A stretch of DNA of 64,000 nt from Ancylomarina longa. GTDB lineage: Bacteria; Bacteroidota; Bacteroidia; Bacteroidales; Marinifilaceae. Location: positions 46,419-110,418 of the forward strand of contig NZ_RJJX01000004.1 in NCBI RefSeq assembly GCF_003996985.1. The letters run 5' to 3'. The notes below the pieces were generated by a model. It was given only the letters and a program-made list of their open reading frames with translations, did not search any database and was not told the origin of the DNA. The translations under genes were made by a program, and so were the position numbers. Each line of letters starts with the position of its first letter. The first letter of the stretch is position 1. This document shows positions 52,610-62,394 of the stretch, one piece after another.

Positions 52610-54814
52610 CTAAAACCAATATCCAATACTTATGTAATTTGAAATTTCCTTTTTCTTATCTGAATACATTAAAGAAAATTCCATAGGACCGATAATACTG
52701 TTATAGGAATAGGTTAGCCCAATACCCTTTACCCATTCCCCTGCATGTAATGCATCGTTCACATCTTCAACCAATTTCCCGAAATTAGTTTTCAGTATCA
52801 GATAATTATTCCGAAATAGTTCATATTGAAAGTCACCTCTAAATACAAACGAATTGGTAGATGGGACCTCCATACGTTCTAATCCAACGAAAGGAATTTG
52901 GATATCAAAATAATCAGTTTGGTCTATTCCTCCTGTATAAGATAAGTAAAAGTTAGGAATATTCTTTCCCCACACAACACGACCATAAAATTTTGGATAA
53001 ACGGTGAAACTTGGACTAATAGCTATCGCCTTCTGAAATTTCAAATAAGCAACAGAAGCAGGTCTTCTTGTACCTTTTAGCGCTGATCCGTTATTGGTTA
53101 CCAATTTATACTCTCCATAAAGGCTAATCCCTCTTGTTGGATAATTGGCCTTATCATGCGAATCTACCTTCAAATATGCGTAATAGGTGTAAAAATAATC
53201 ATTATCATCTACTACCATAAAATCAGGATTTGGAAATTCGGAAGAAATATGATAGTATTCTGTTTTAGCTCCTATTCCCATCGCATAAGATTCACTAAAA
53301 AGCGATTGAATCTTCATATCAAGCTTGGCATAATTAAAATCATAACTGGCAATTTTCTTTCCATTCTCAAAAGCAAAAACTTCCGAATCATTATATTCGG
53401 CCTTAAGTATAAGGCCTGGTTTCACACCATTATCAATTGTATAGGTAGTTTGAAAGCGAGGTTTTCTAGCTAGTTTAAGGTCAAATGATAATCGAGAACC
53501 TCTTTTTAATTTATTTCGGAATGTAGTATTTAACAGTACCGCAGCATCATTATCTGAATCGTAATGAACACCAACATTAAATCGTTTAGTAGTTCTTTCT
53601 TTTACATTAATTTCTAAAATCTTTTCCTTGTCTCCCAATAACCTATAATCTACCTGATCGAAATATTGACTACCATAAACCCGATTAATTCCCTTTTTAA
53701 GTTCAGCAAGAGAAATTTTACCTGGAATTTCTAAATTTAATTTACCTTCAACCAATGTATGCCCCACATCATGAAGACCTTTGTACTCTATTTGTTTCAC
53801 AAAAATACTGGTAGTGTCATTTGGAGGAGTAAAAATCTTTCGATCCTGTTTTTTAAGGTGATATTTATCTTTTAATTCTTTAAGTCGTGGTATAAATTCT
53901 TTTGCCTTTTCTTCCCCTCTATGAATTAAGGAATCTGCATCATTAAAACTTCCTACAGTATAGACCCCCATTTCTGGTTTAATATAAACATCAACAAAAT
54001 CGATGTTATTTTTAAATTCTTTAATAGCCATTAAGGAAATGGTTTGATTCAAAATATCAAGAAAAGAATTTAATTCCTTCTTAGACTTGGGTCCGGATTG
54101 AACATCAACTCCAATTACAATATCAGCGCCCATCGCTTTCACCTCTTTCACCGGAAAATTATTAATCATTCCGCCATCAGCAAGTAACTTCCCGTCGATT
54201 TCAACAGGTGCGAAAACAGTAGGAATAGCCATACTCGCTCGTAATGCTAGTGGCAGATAACCTTTATCCAAAACCACAGCATTTCCCGTTTCTAAATCAG
54301 TAGCAATACACACAAACGGGATAGGTAATTTTTTGAAATTATTTTGATTATGGTATTCCAAAGACAAATTTTCAAACAGATTAATTATGTTCTGCCCAAC
54401 CACAATTCCTCTAGGTAAATCAATTCCTTTTGGCTTGATTGGAAAGGATAAAATATATCTTTCTGCATCTTCTTTTTCATTAATCGGAATATGTCTTCGC
54501 GACACATAATCAGAAAGTAAATGATCCCAATCCTGACCGAGCACAATTTTTTCAATTTCCGCTGCAGAATAACCCATTGAATAAAAACCCCCAATGATAC
54601 TCCCCATGCTGGTTCCAGCAATATAATCAATAGGAATTCCTAATTCATCGATCACCTTTAACACACCAATATGAGCAAAGCCCTTAGCACCACCACCACT
54701 AAGAACCAAACCAATCTTGGGACGTTTTTTAACCATTGTACTATCCTGACTCTGCTGAGCCATGACGCAATTAATTGAAAAAATAAAAATCAAATAAATG
54801 TATATATACCTCAT
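52610..54814 (-). CDS. Patatin-like phospholipase fused to BamA-type outer-membrane barrel
   Basis: 734 residues. After a signal peptide (about 1-20) comes a patatin domain (about 30-300) with oxyanion hole GGGAKGFAHIG, nucleophile GTSMGS near 65 and catalytic Asp in ADGGMINNFPV near 213. A POTRA-like segment lies about 335-410 (QIEYKGLHDVGHT) and a C-terminal Omp85/BamA-type barrel about 415-734. This is the PlpD-like layout of Bacteroidota and Proteobacteria: a lipase linked to a 16-strand barrel. It should hydrolyse phospholipids at the outer membrane or outside the cell. Whether the lipase is released is not shown. Confidence 0.92.
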   Translation of the reverse strand: MRYIYIYLIFIFSINCVMAQQSQDSTMVKKRPKIGLVLSGGGAKGFAHIGVLKVIDELGIPIDYIAGTSMGSIIGGFYSMGYSAAEIEKIVLGQDWDHLLSDYVSRRHIPINEKEDAERYILSFPIKPKGIDLPRGIVVGQNIINLFENLSLEYHNQNNFKKLPIPFVCIATDLETGNAVVLDKGYLPLALRASMAIPTVFAPVEIDGKLLADGGMINNFPVKEVKAMGADIVIGVDVQSGPKSKKELNSFLDILNQTISLMAIKEFKNNIDFVDVYIKPEMGVYTVGSFNDADSLIHRGEEKAKEFIPRLKELKDKYHLKKQDRKIFTPPNDTTSIFVKQIEYKGLHDVGHTLVEGKLNLEIPGKISLAELKKGINRVYGSQYFDQVDYRLLGDKEKILEINVKERTTKRFNVGVHYDSDNDAAVLLNTTFRNKLKRGSRLSFDLKLARKPRFQTTYTIDNGVKPGLILKAEYNDSEVFAFENGKKIASYDFNYAKLDMKIQSLFSESYAMGIGAKTEYYHISSEFPNPDFMVVDDNDYFYTYYAYLKVDSHDKANYPTRGISLYGEYKLVTNNGSALKGTRRPASVAYLKFQKAIAISPSFTVYPKFYGRVVWGKNIPNFYLSYTGGIDQTDYFDIQIPFVGLERMEVPSTNSFVFRGDFQYELFRNNYLILKTNFGKLVEDVNDALHAGEWVKGIGLTYSYNSIIGPMEFSLMYSDKKKEISNYISIGYWF

Positions 54815-54872
54815 TATTAAAATGAAACTGGATGAGTAATATGGAAGTGAATTTTGTACTTTTCTGTATTCC

Positions 54873-57260
54873 CTAATTAACAGAATCTGGCATTCCTAAT
54901 TTATTAATTTCCTTTGCTATGCTTAATGCATCCTGTGATTCTTTTCCATTTTTAATTTGAACCCGGATAGCCTGAAGACCATATACACCCTGTAAATCTT
55001 CCAAAACTAAATGTTCAATTTCAGATTCAAAATAATCCTTAGCAATCAAATATTCAATATAACGGTTATATTCATTCCTATCACTCTCCTGACTAAAAAT
55101 AATTGCCAATTTACCAGGTTGTGTTAACCGCTCGTTGGTTTCTTTAATTTTGGCTTTGTCTATTCTTTTCTTAACAATTTCATAACGTATATTATACGCC
55201 CCATCCACATCGAATTTTTTCTCATCCTGCCGGAATCGAATAGCCAGAGATTGACTATGTACTAATATAAGACTTGCTGTATCGAGAGAGATAGGTAAGC
55301 TCGACTTAAGTTGCTCCGTCTTACGTGCTAATTCTACACTAATAATTAATTGCCAAAGTCTTAAATTTTTCAAATAAATACGATCGAAAGTTCTATTTTC
55401 TGTGATACTACCGCCGACATATGCATTATATTCCACACCATCCGTTCTATATTTTTCGAAATAATGAGGGAACATAAGTTGTGCCTTTTCTTCTTCTTTT
55501 TCAAGATAACTAGTAACACAATCATTAATCATACCCAGACTATCTTCAAAATCTTTTCTTCTCTTATAAACAATATTGAGTTCCGAATCAATATTGCTAT
55601 TGTACTCTTTTATTGCTTTTTGTAACCCTTCATTATTTCCAATAAAATGAGAGAAAAGAGATTCTATATCATGACGAATAAAATTTAAAACATTCACTTC
55701 GTCACCAGAAGAAAGTCCTTCCTTTATACTATTGATAAAAAAGTTAAGCTTATATATAAGTTGATCGTAGATAGGCATTTCATTAACTTTAACAGCCTCC
55801 TTCAGCACCTTAGCTGCTAGCTCTAATTGTTCTATCAAATCATCCTGAATGGTTTTATTTCGTATTACCGAAGAATGCCTTACATCAATAGCCCCATACA
55901 GCGGATATACACCTGAAAATACAATTTCCTCCATATGAGCAGCTATACCCGCATCTCTCTTTATTAATAATTGGGCTGCCGCTTTTTGAAAACGCCATTC
56001 AACACTTGGATGAATTGCCGTACATTCCTCTTTAATGATAGCTTCTATTCTATTTGTTAATTCCTCACTTGTCCTTTGAAGGGCTATTGAAAAGACAGGA
56101 ATAATATCCTTTATTATCCTAAGTTTAGTGAAATTAATATCATATGCCTTCGTTGATCCCAACTCCATAATTCCTACCAATTGATCGTCGATATGTAAAG
56201 GAATAATACTAATATTTTTTATTCCTTTATTTAGTAATGCTTTTTCAATCGGAGCTAGTGACTTTTTATCCGATAAATCATTTATTAATACCGGAGTCCC
56301 TGATCTAGCGGCCTCTTCGTAAATGGTGTCTTTATAATCCTTGCATTTATATTGGTCTGAATTTAAGAAGCCATGCCAAAAACCAGATCGGTTTTCCACC
56401 TCTTCATTATTCACACTAAGGGCAATAATTCCCAGATTCAAATTTGGCAATCCTAAAAGTGAGCGAATACTTTCCTCTAAAGATTTGAAATTTCCCCGAT
56501 TTATAATTGCTGATTTTTCAAGCAATTGAGATTTTAATGATGAAATCACCTCAACCTGTGTAATATCAACATATCTAAAAGTTAAGAATCCCGAAAACGT
56601 GAAATTGTCCAATGGAAGTGTCTCCAACCAAAAGTCCATATTCAATGGATCATTGATCATTTGATAAATCTGATCATGAGTAATATCGGGCAATTTACCA
56701 GCATAAGATATATCGACACATGTCTGATCAAATTCCAGTTTATAATATCGTACCAATCCGTTTAATTTATCGGTTAATCGATTCAAAAACAGATAATCCA
56801 TTGTCATCTCAAAACCATATAGTTTTTTAAAAATCAACCAATACGCATAAACTAACATGGTAAAAGTTTTATAACAATTAATTTGATTTTGTTGCTCTAC
56901 CAATTCCAATTCTTTAGTATCATCCTTAATAATAGCAGAATATGCAGGAGTAAAATAAAAATTTTCGTCATCAAAAGGAGTGGCAGCAACTCCCATACTA
57001 GTTTCATATTGCGAGGGAGTGAAAAAGTTAGACATCAACAAATGTATTTCCTCTTCATATTTTTTAACATCCTTTACATTAAAAGAAGCATTTGATAAAG
57101 CAGGGCATTTTTCCACTATTTCTAGCATATTGGCAGCTTGTGCTCCTTTTATTCCGCCTTGCTCTCTTTCTCCTTTTAACCTATTAATCAAGGGTACAAA
57201 ACTGAGTGATTTCTTAAATGGAATCTTCTCTATATTTAATTTCAATTGATTCAGTTTCAT
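54873..57260 (-). CDS. GAF-domain protein of unknown function
   Basis: 795 residues, cytoplasmic, without membrane segments. The N-terminal 250 residues have no domain I recognise. A GAF-like domain lies about 255-400 (INDLSDKKSLAPIEKALLNKGIKNI and HIDDQLVGIMELGS). The rest is largely helical with an Asp/Glu-rich stretch and ends in a region resembling a catalytic-fold fragment without clear motifs. Homologues of similar length are common in the phylum as GAF-containing hypothetical proteins. It is divergent from nothing and precedes the patatin gene by 58 bases on the same strand. Function is unknown; a sensory or scaffold role is a guess. Confidence 0.7.
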   Translation of the reverse strand: MKLNQLKLNIEKIPFKKSLSFVPLINRLKGEREQGGIKGAQAANMLEIVEKCPALSNASFNVKDVKKYEEEIHLLMSNFFTPSQYETSMGVAATPFDDENFYFTPAYSAIIKDDTKELELVEQQNQINCYKTFTMLVYAYWLIFKKLYGFEMTMDYLFLNRLTDKLNGLVRYYKLEFDQTCVDISYAGKLPDITHDQIYQMINDPLNMDFWLETLPLDNFTFSGFLTFRYVDITQVEVISSLKSQLLEKSAIINRGNFKSLEESIRSLLGLPNLNLGIIALSVNNEEVENRSGFWHGFLNSDQYKCKDYKDTIYEEAARSGTPVLINDLSDKKSLAPIEKALLNKGIKNISIIPLHIDDQLVGIMELGSTKAYDINFTKLRIIKDIIPVFSIALQRTSEELTNRIEAIIKEECTAIHPSVEWRFQKAAAQLLIKRDAGIAAHMEEIVFSGVYPLYGAIDVRHSSVIRNKTIQDDLIEQLELAAKVLKEAVKVNEMPIYDQLIYKLNFFINSIKEGLSSGDEVNVLNFIRHDIESLFSHFIGNNEGLQKAIKEYNSNIDSELNIVYKRRKDFEDSLGMINDCVTSYLEKEEEKAQLMFPHYFEKYRTDGVEYNAYVGGSITENRTFDRIYLKNLRLWQLIISVELARKTEQLKSSLPISLDTASLILVHSQSLAIRFRQDEKKFDVDGAYNIRYEIVKKRIDKAKIKETNERLTQPGKLAIIFSQESDRNEYNRYIEYLIAKDYFESEIEHLVLEDLQGVYGLQAIRVQIKNGKESQDALSIAKEINKLGMPDSVN

Positions 57261-57392
57261 TGGGTACTATTTAGTTATGACTATTACGGGTTACTAAAGT
57301 AGTTGTTTTTACAGCCACTTAAAAATTCTCGATGTCGCACAGATGACATTTAAAGTATTTTTAACAAATTGGAATATTTTATCACTAAAAAT

Positions 57393-57422
57393 GCGGGAAT
57401 CTCCACATGAAGAGATTCCCGC
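57393..57422 (-). terminator. Rho-independent terminator after azoreductase
   Basis: Perfect 11-bp arms GCGGGAATCTC (57393-57403) and GAGATTCCCGC (57412-57422), with an ATTTTTAG run on the minus-strand side beyond the azoreductase stop. Confidence 0.85.
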
Positions 57423-57452
57423 AATAAGACATTATTCAATTGGTTTTTACGA

Positions 57453-58091
57453 TTAGAATGAACCTGCGATTTCTTTCGCTTTTGTTTGTGCAAGGCTAAG
57501 AATTTCGGATACCTCTGACTGTCCCATGGCTATACCTTCTACAGGTAACAACTCAAAATCAAAAATACCAATAAAAGCCATCACTGTTTTAAGATAACGA
57601 TGCCCAAACTCGAATTCTTTAGCATCTCCGTTAGAATAAATACCTCCGGATGCCTGAATGTGCAATGCCTTTTTATTCTTAAGTAATCCTTTTGGACCAT
57701 CTTCGGTATATTGAAATGTCTTGCCTACTTGTAAAATAACATCTACATATGCCTTTAATACTGGCGGAATAGAAAAGTTCCACATTGGATTTACAATTAC
57801 GTAAGCATCAACATCCATAAACTGTTCCTGCAGATCATTCAATTTCTTTAATTGAATTTGTTGTGCTTCTGTTAAATCCTCGAAGGAAGCCCCATTTTGA
57901 ATTTCACCAAAAGCCTCAAATACACTTGCATTTAGAAAAGGAACCTCCGTATCAAAAAGATTTAGTTCTATAATTTCATGATCAACATTTTTTATTTTGT
58001 AAGCATCTAAAAATGATCTTCCAACTTGTAAACCAAAGGATTCATTTTCTGTTTTGGGATTTGCATTTAGATATAAAATTTTCCTACTCAT
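57453..58091 (-). CDS. azoR: FMN-dependent NADH-azoreductase
   Basis: 212 residues from the ATG at 58091; an in-frame ATG at 58151 would add 20 residues not found in the family. Flavodoxin-like fold with LYLNANPKTENESFGL at the N-terminus, NPMWNFSIPPVLKAYVD near 108 (FMN contact) and QASGGIYSNGD near 140. It reduces azo bonds and quinones with NADH via FMN; in cells the quinone/electrophile role is usually the physiological one. It is a single gene ending at a strong terminator. Confidence 0.9.
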   Translation of the reverse strand: MSRKILYLNANPKTENESFGLQVGRSFLDAYKIKNVDHEIIELNLFDTEVPFLNASVFEAFGEIQNGASFEDLTEAQQIQLKKLNDLQEQFMDVDAYVIVNPMWNFSIPPVLKAYVDVILQVGKTFQYTEDGPKGLLKNKKALHIQASGGIYSNGDAKEFEFGHRYLKTVMAFIGIFDFELLPVEGIAMGQSEVSEILSLAQTKAKEIAGSF

Positions 58092-58315
58092 AACTTTGTT
58101 TATTTTTTTAAAAACATTAACTATTTCTATAATGACAAAATTAACAGACACAATCCTTTAAATAAATGGATAAAACATAGGTATTCATGTACTTTTTATA
58201 TCTAAAAGAAAGTTTTCTAATACCATTAAAAAATACATATTCACAGAAAATGAACTTCTTAATATTCCCTTAGGAGACATTATCAAAATCTAAATTTACC
58301 TATACAGATTATTCT

Positions 58316-58323
58316 TACTTTTG
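58316..58323 (+). promoter_or_regulatory. Bacteroidota-type -7 box (TACTTTTG) touching the next start codon
   Basis: Exact TAnnTTTG ending 4 bases before the ATG at 58328, so transcription would start at about the A of the start codon. Confidence 0.55.
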
Positions 58324-58327
58324 CAAA

Positions 58328-58942
58328 ATGATTCAACACTCCTACTTTCTTCTAGGCATCTACACAATCCTGTGGTGCTTTTTCCATAGCGTCTTAATTT
58401 CAAAATCAATTACAGAATTTTGTAAAATTAATTTCGGTACATTTTTTAAGTTCTATCGAATCCTATACAATATACTTTCAACGTTCACCTTTCTGTTTCT
58501 GATTTGGTATACACGAAGTATAAAAGAACAGCTTTTATTCAATTGGGAGAGCGGATATGAATTTGTAAGGGCATTATTAATTACGATTGCTTTATTATTA
58601 CTATTTGCTGGAGCAAAATCGTACGATATGCTTTCTTTTAGTGGAATAAGACAAGTAAAGCAAAATACCACACAACTTACCCTTTCTAAAAAGGGCAAGA
58701 TTCTCACGAATGGTATTTTAGGTATTATTCGTCATCCTTGGTACACCGCTACATTTCTTATTATCTGGTCTAGAAACATATACATAAGCACATTGATAAC
58801 CAATTTTATTCTGTCCTTTTATTTACTGATTGGTTGTTATTTAGAAGAGAAAAAGCTAATCTTAGAATTTGGAGCAGAATATCAAGATTATCAAAAAAAT
58901 GTATCGAAATTTACACCTTGGAAATGGTTCAAAAATAAATAA
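58328..58942 (+). CDS. ICMT/NnrU-like membrane methyltransferase
   Basis: 204 residues with five or six membrane segments. The C-terminal part carries RHPWYTATFLIIW near 137 and EEKKLILEFGAEYQDYQKNV near 178, the PEMT/isoprenylcysteine-methyltransferase signature (RHPxYxA ... EExxL...F...Y). Such enzymes methylate lipids, thiols or other small molecules with SAM; the methanethiol S-methyltransferase group looks alike. It lies 8 bases before a LysR gene on the same strand. The reaction is inferred from the family only. Confidence 0.78.
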   Translation: MIQHSYFLLGIYTILWCFFHSVLISKSITEFCKINFGTFFKFYRILYNILSTFTFLFLIWYTRSIKEQLLFNWESGYEFVRALLITIALLLLFAGAKSYDMLSFSGIRQVKQNTTQLTLSKKGKILTNGILGIIRHPWYTATFLIIWSRNIYISTLITNFILSFYLLIGCYLEEKKLILEFGAEYQDYQKNVSKFTPWKWFKNK

Positions 58943-58950
58943 TTAAATTT

Positions 58951-59838
58951 ATGGATTATCGGGACGAAGTATTTATGGTTGTAGCAGAGAACTTAAGTTT
59001 CACAAAAGCTGCGGAAGAATTGTTTATAAGTCAGCCAGCCATAACTAAGCATGTAAAAGAATTAGAAAACAAATTAAATATAGCCCTTTTCGAACGCACC
59101 GGTAATAAAATTTTTCTCACAAAAGCAGGAAAACTAACTTACCGACATTTAAAGCAAATTAAGCAGCAGTATCACGAATTAGAATATGAATTGGGTAGAT
59201 TAAATAGTGATTTTAAAGGATCTTTACGAATTGGCGCAAGTTCTACAATTTCGCAATACCTGATTCCTGCCGTAATAGCTGCTTTTCATGCTCGTTACCC
59301 GAAAATAAAGCTCGATTTATTCAATGGAAACTCATTTGAGATGGAGCAAAAGCTTTTGGATAATGTTATCGATTTGGCTTTGGTAGAAAATGAATCTATC
59401 AATAACAATATCAAATACATTAACTTTTTGGATGATGAAATTATTGTTGTTACTGGCAGTCAAAGTGTTTATGCCAAACGCAAAAACCTGAATATCTCAG
59501 ATATATTGGAAATCCCCATTGTTTTACGAGAAAAAGGATCGGGAACCCTTCAGGTAATTCAAAAAGCCCTCACCAAGAAAAATATTGATCTGGAGAAATT
59601 AAACATTCTTATTCACTTAGGTAGTACGGAAGCCATTAAGAATTTTCTTAATGATTTTGATGGCATCGCGCTAGTTTCCGAAAAATCAATTGAAAAAGAA
59701 CTCCTCCTAAAAAGTATAAGTAAATTGCCTGTTAAAGAATTACAAATCCACCGAAAATTCAGATTGGCATTAAGACATGGTCCGGAATTACAAATCCCTC
59801 ATTTATTCATAGAATTCTTAAATCATTATAACTTTTAG
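58951..59838 (+). CDS. LysR-family regulator (YeiE/CysB-like)
   Basis: 295 residues: winged HTH at the N-terminus (FMVVAENLSFTKAAEELFISQPAI) and an effector domain about 90-290 with GIGASSTISQYLIPAV. It precedes a YeiH-family exporter and a TauE-type exporter. In enterobacteria the LysR protein YeiE is linked to sulfite and sits beside yeiH, so sulfite or a related sulfur oxyanion is a plausible effector. It starts 8 bases after the ICMT-like gene. Confidence 0.88.
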   Translation: MDYRDEVFMVVAENLSFTKAAEELFISQPAITKHVKELENKLNIALFERTGNKIFLTKAGKLTYRHLKQIKQQYHELEYELGRLNSDFKGSLRIGASSTISQYLIPAVIAAFHARYPKIKLDLFNGNSFEMEQKLLDNVIDLALVENESINNNIKYINFLDDEIIVVTGSQSVYAKRKNLNISDILEIPIVLREKGSGTLQVIQKALTKKNIDLEKLNILIHLGSTEAIKNFLNDFDGIALVSEKSIEKELLLKSISKLPVKELQIHRKFRLALRHGPELQIPHLFIEFLNHYNF

Positions 59839-59917
59839 TTATCAAATGAAACAATTTGCTATTTGCTTTAGTTATTAGCTGTAGGTATTTTTGTCTCAAA
59901 TTAATCGAGATAAAGAT

Positions 59918-60847
59918 ATGGTGTTAGATCAAAAAAAAATCAGTTTTATTTATGGCGCAGTAATATTCCTCTGCTTTATGCCATTTATTAGCCCCGCAAT
60001 TGCATTGGTAATAGGAATATTATTATCCATGTTTGGTTTAAAACATGATACCATCAAAAAATATACATCCTTTGCCTTACAAGCATCCATTGTATTAATG
60101 GGTTTTGGCATGAGTTTAACTCAAGTTATCAGCACCTCAAAAACCGGTTTTGTTGATACAGCCATGTCTGTTATTTTCGTAATGAGTTTTGGTATTCTTA
60201 TTGGGAAAATTTTAAAAGTGGATAACAAAACCGCGCTACTTATTTCTTCGGGAACTGCGATATGTGGAGGTAGTGCTATTGCAGCTATTTCTCCAGTAAT
60301 AAATGCCAAAAATTATCAAATTTCATTTTCATTAGCAGTTATCTTCATTTTAAATGGAATCGCATTAATTATATTTCCACTCATTGGTCACTATTTTAAT
60401 CTAAGTCAGGAAACATTTGGTTATTGGGCCGCAATAGCCATCCACGATACCAGCTCAGTAGTTGGTGCCGGAGCAACCTATGGCGCAAAAGCCCTTGAAA
60501 TAGCTACAACAGTAAAATTGATACGTGCCCTATGGATAATTCCTTTAGCTGTATTCATTGCAATATTCCAGAAAGACAAGGCAAATGGAAAAGTGAAAAT
60601 CCCCTGGTTTATTGGTCTTTTCATTTTAAGTATTGCTGCTGCATACTTCTTCCCTCAATGGCAAAATACTTATACTCATTTTAATTGGTTGGGAAAAAAA
60701 GGAATGGTAATCGCTCTTTTTCTTATCGGCTCAAACATGTCTATTCAAGAAGCCAAAAAAGCAGGTCTGAAGAGCTTTATCTTAGGCATTTTACTATGGC
60801 TACTAATAGGTAGCACCTCCTTCATTCTACTCACCACTAATTTTTAA
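59918..60847 (+). CDS. YeiH-family (UPF0324) putative sulfate/sulfite exporter
   Basis: 309 residues from the ATG at 59918; an upstream in-frame TTG at 59891 is less likely. Ten membrane segments, with LISSGTAICGGSAIAAISPV near 110 and HDTSSVVGAGATYGAKA near 188, the conserved blocks of the YeiH family. Members are thought to export sulfur oxyanions, though this is not well proven. It is between a YeiE-like regulator and a TauE/SafE-type permease, 3 bases before the latter, which supports the sulfur theme. Confidence 0.87.
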   Translation: MVLDQKKISFIYGAVIFLCFMPFISPAIALVIGILLSMFGLKHDTIKKYTSFALQASIVLMGFGMSLTQVISTSKTGFVDTAMSVIFVMSFGILIGKILKVDNKTALLISSGTAICGGSAIAAISPVINAKNYQISFSLAVIFILNGIALIIFPLIGHYFNLSQETFGYWAAIAIHDTSSVVGAGATYGAKALEIATTVKLIRALWIIPLAVFIAIFQKDKANGKVKIPWFIGLFILSIAAAYFFPQWQNTYTHFNWLGKKGMVIALFLIGSNMSIQEAKKAGLKSFILGILLWLLIGSTSFILLTTNF

Positions 60848-60850
60848 ATT

Positions 60851-61567
60851 ATGGAATATTTTTGGATTATATTAATTGTTGCATTGGCCAGTCTTATTAA
60901 AGGAATTACCGGTTTTGGTTTTGCACTAGTATCATTACCTTTATTAATGTTTTGGTATGCTCCAAAGGAATTAATTCCCATTCTTTTTCTGTGTAATCTT
61001 TTTGCATCGATTATTATTGTGCTCCAAAAAAAGAATAGAAAGCTTGTGAACAAACAATTTAAATCTTTAATAATATTTGGTGCATTATTCACTACGACCG
61101 GAGTTGTTGCTTTACATTTTATTTCTGATAATGGGATAATCACCGTGATAAGTGTATTTTTAATTATTCTTTCCATTCTTTCCTTTATAAATGTAAAATA
61201 TTCTCTAAAATTAACAGATATATCCTACAAAATTGCAGGTGCTTTATTAGGTTTCGTAACCGGTTTTATTTCCATTAGCGGACCACCTTTAGCACTATTT
61301 CTTAATTCCGCAGATACGGATAATCAAACTTTTAGAGAAGTATTTTCGTGGTTCAGTATTGTTACTGCATGTATTGCACTAATGGGATATGCTTTATTAG
61401 GCTTACTGACAACAGAAACAATAAAGATGACATTACTATTTTTACCAATACTATTTGCAGGTACGTATTTTGGAAAAAGACTTAATAGCAAAATTCCACC
61501 AACTATTTTTAAAAAAGCAGTTGTATCAATATCGCTAATTGCAAGTGTTCTTCTTTTAATAAAATGA
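60851..61567 (+). CDS. TauE/SafE-family sulfite/anion exporter
   Basis: 238 residues, about seven membrane segments. LASLIKGITGFGFALVSLPLLMF near residue 9 is the family opening and GFVTGFISISGPPLALFLNSAD near 132 the second half. Members export sulfite, sulfoacetate or other anions. It begins 3 bases after yeiH, so both are probably translated together and controlled by the LysR protein upstream. Exact substrate unknown. Confidence 0.87.
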   Translation: MEYFWIILIVALASLIKGITGFGFALVSLPLLMFWYAPKELIPILFLCNLFASIIIVLQKKNRKLVNKQFKSLIIFGALFTTTGVVALHFISDNGIITVISVFLIILSILSFINVKYSLKLTDISYKIAGALLGFVTGFISISGPPLALFLNSADTDNQTFREVFSWFSIVTACIALMGYALLGLLTTETIKMTLLFLPILFAGTYFGKRLNSKIPPTIFKKAVVSISLIASVLLLIK

Positions 61568-61668
61568 TATTTAGCAAAAAAGCTTTCGCTTTATTTATTT
61601 AAGTACTTAAATTTAACGTAGCTCTAATTGTTTTTAGAATTAACAATTTGAAATAAGCAATCTATTAA

Positions 61669-61676
61669 TATTTTTG
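61669..61676 (+). promoter_or_regulatory. Bacteroidota-type -7 box (TATTTTTG) for DUF202 gene
   Basis: Exact TAnnTTTG, 54 bases upstream of the DUF202 start codon. Confidence 0.45.
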
Positions 61677-61730
61677 AATACAACATTACTTGCAATTTCG
61701 ATAAGACAATAATAAGAAAACAATAATCAT

Positions 61731-62012
61731 ATGGAAAACACAACTACCAATCCCCCTAAATTAATACTTCGTGATTATTTAGCTATTGATAGATCAAAAT
61801 TAGCAAATGAACGCACCTTGCTTGCGTATGCCCGAACCGGTTTGATGTTTTTTGTCTCTGGCATATCTCTCGTAAAACTTTTTTCCACAGATCTGTTTTT
61901 GGTTTATTTAGGTTATATTCTGATACCAATATCGATATTCATCGTCATTTTAGGTCTTATCCGTTTTAAACATACACATACTACTATTGCTGAATTATAT
62001 CAGAAAAGATAA
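61731..62012 (+). CDS. DUF202 small membrane protein
   Basis: 93 residues. LANERTLLAYARTGLMFFVSG (about 25-45) is the DUF202 signature, with a second membrane segment near 52-75. The family (YidH/VTC-like) are small inner-membrane proteins of unknown function; the yeast relatives are part of polyphosphate complexes. It is a single gene with its own promoter box. Confidence 0.85.
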   Translation: MENTTTNPPKLILRDYLAIDRSKLANERTLLAYARTGLMFFVSGISLVKLFSTDLFLVYLGYILIPISIFIVILGLIRFKHTHTTIAELYQKR

Positions 62013-62332
62013 AAACAATTAAAATAACATCTCTATCATTGAATAAATTCCCGAATTTGGATTTATATCAGTGTTTTTCACCTTTACCAATATTCATTAA
62101 AACAAATAGGTTCTACGGCAATTCATTGTAATCTTTTATATCTCCCAGTAAATTGAGATTAGCAAATCCACGCAAAAATACTGCAAATTCTATTGTTAGT
62201 GTACCAACCTCAGGAAACTACTCTATGGTGGAAAAACATAGCACAATTACTACCTGAATTAGTACGATAAAACCTACTGATTACACTAACGTCTTTTCCT
62301 AACTTTTAGCATTTTTCAACAATTTTAACATT
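62013..62332. other. Gene-free region
   Basis: About 320 AT-rich bases between the DUF202 gene and the regulator promoter. I see no gene or clear repeat in it. Confidence 0.5.
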
Positions 62333-62360
62333 TTTTAGTTCGGAACCAACCGAACTAAAA
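62333..62360. promoter_or_regulatory. 28-bp inverted repeat, likely operator of the GbsR/MarR regulator
   Basis: Arms TTTTAGTTCGG (62333-62343) and CCGAACTAAAA (62350-62360) pair perfectly over 11 bases with a 6-base spacer. The site ends one base before a -7 box at 62362, the expected place for a repressor that blocks RNA polymerase. Confidence 0.8.
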
Positions 62361-62361
62361 C

Positions 62362-62369
62362 TATCTTTG
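62362..62369 (+). promoter_or_regulatory. Bacteroidota-type -7 box (TATCTTTG)
   Basis: Exact TAnnTTTG, 25 bases before the regulator start codon and one base after the inverted repeat. Confidence 0.65.
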
Positions 62370-62394
62370 TCACGAAAATTAAAATTTAAGAAGG

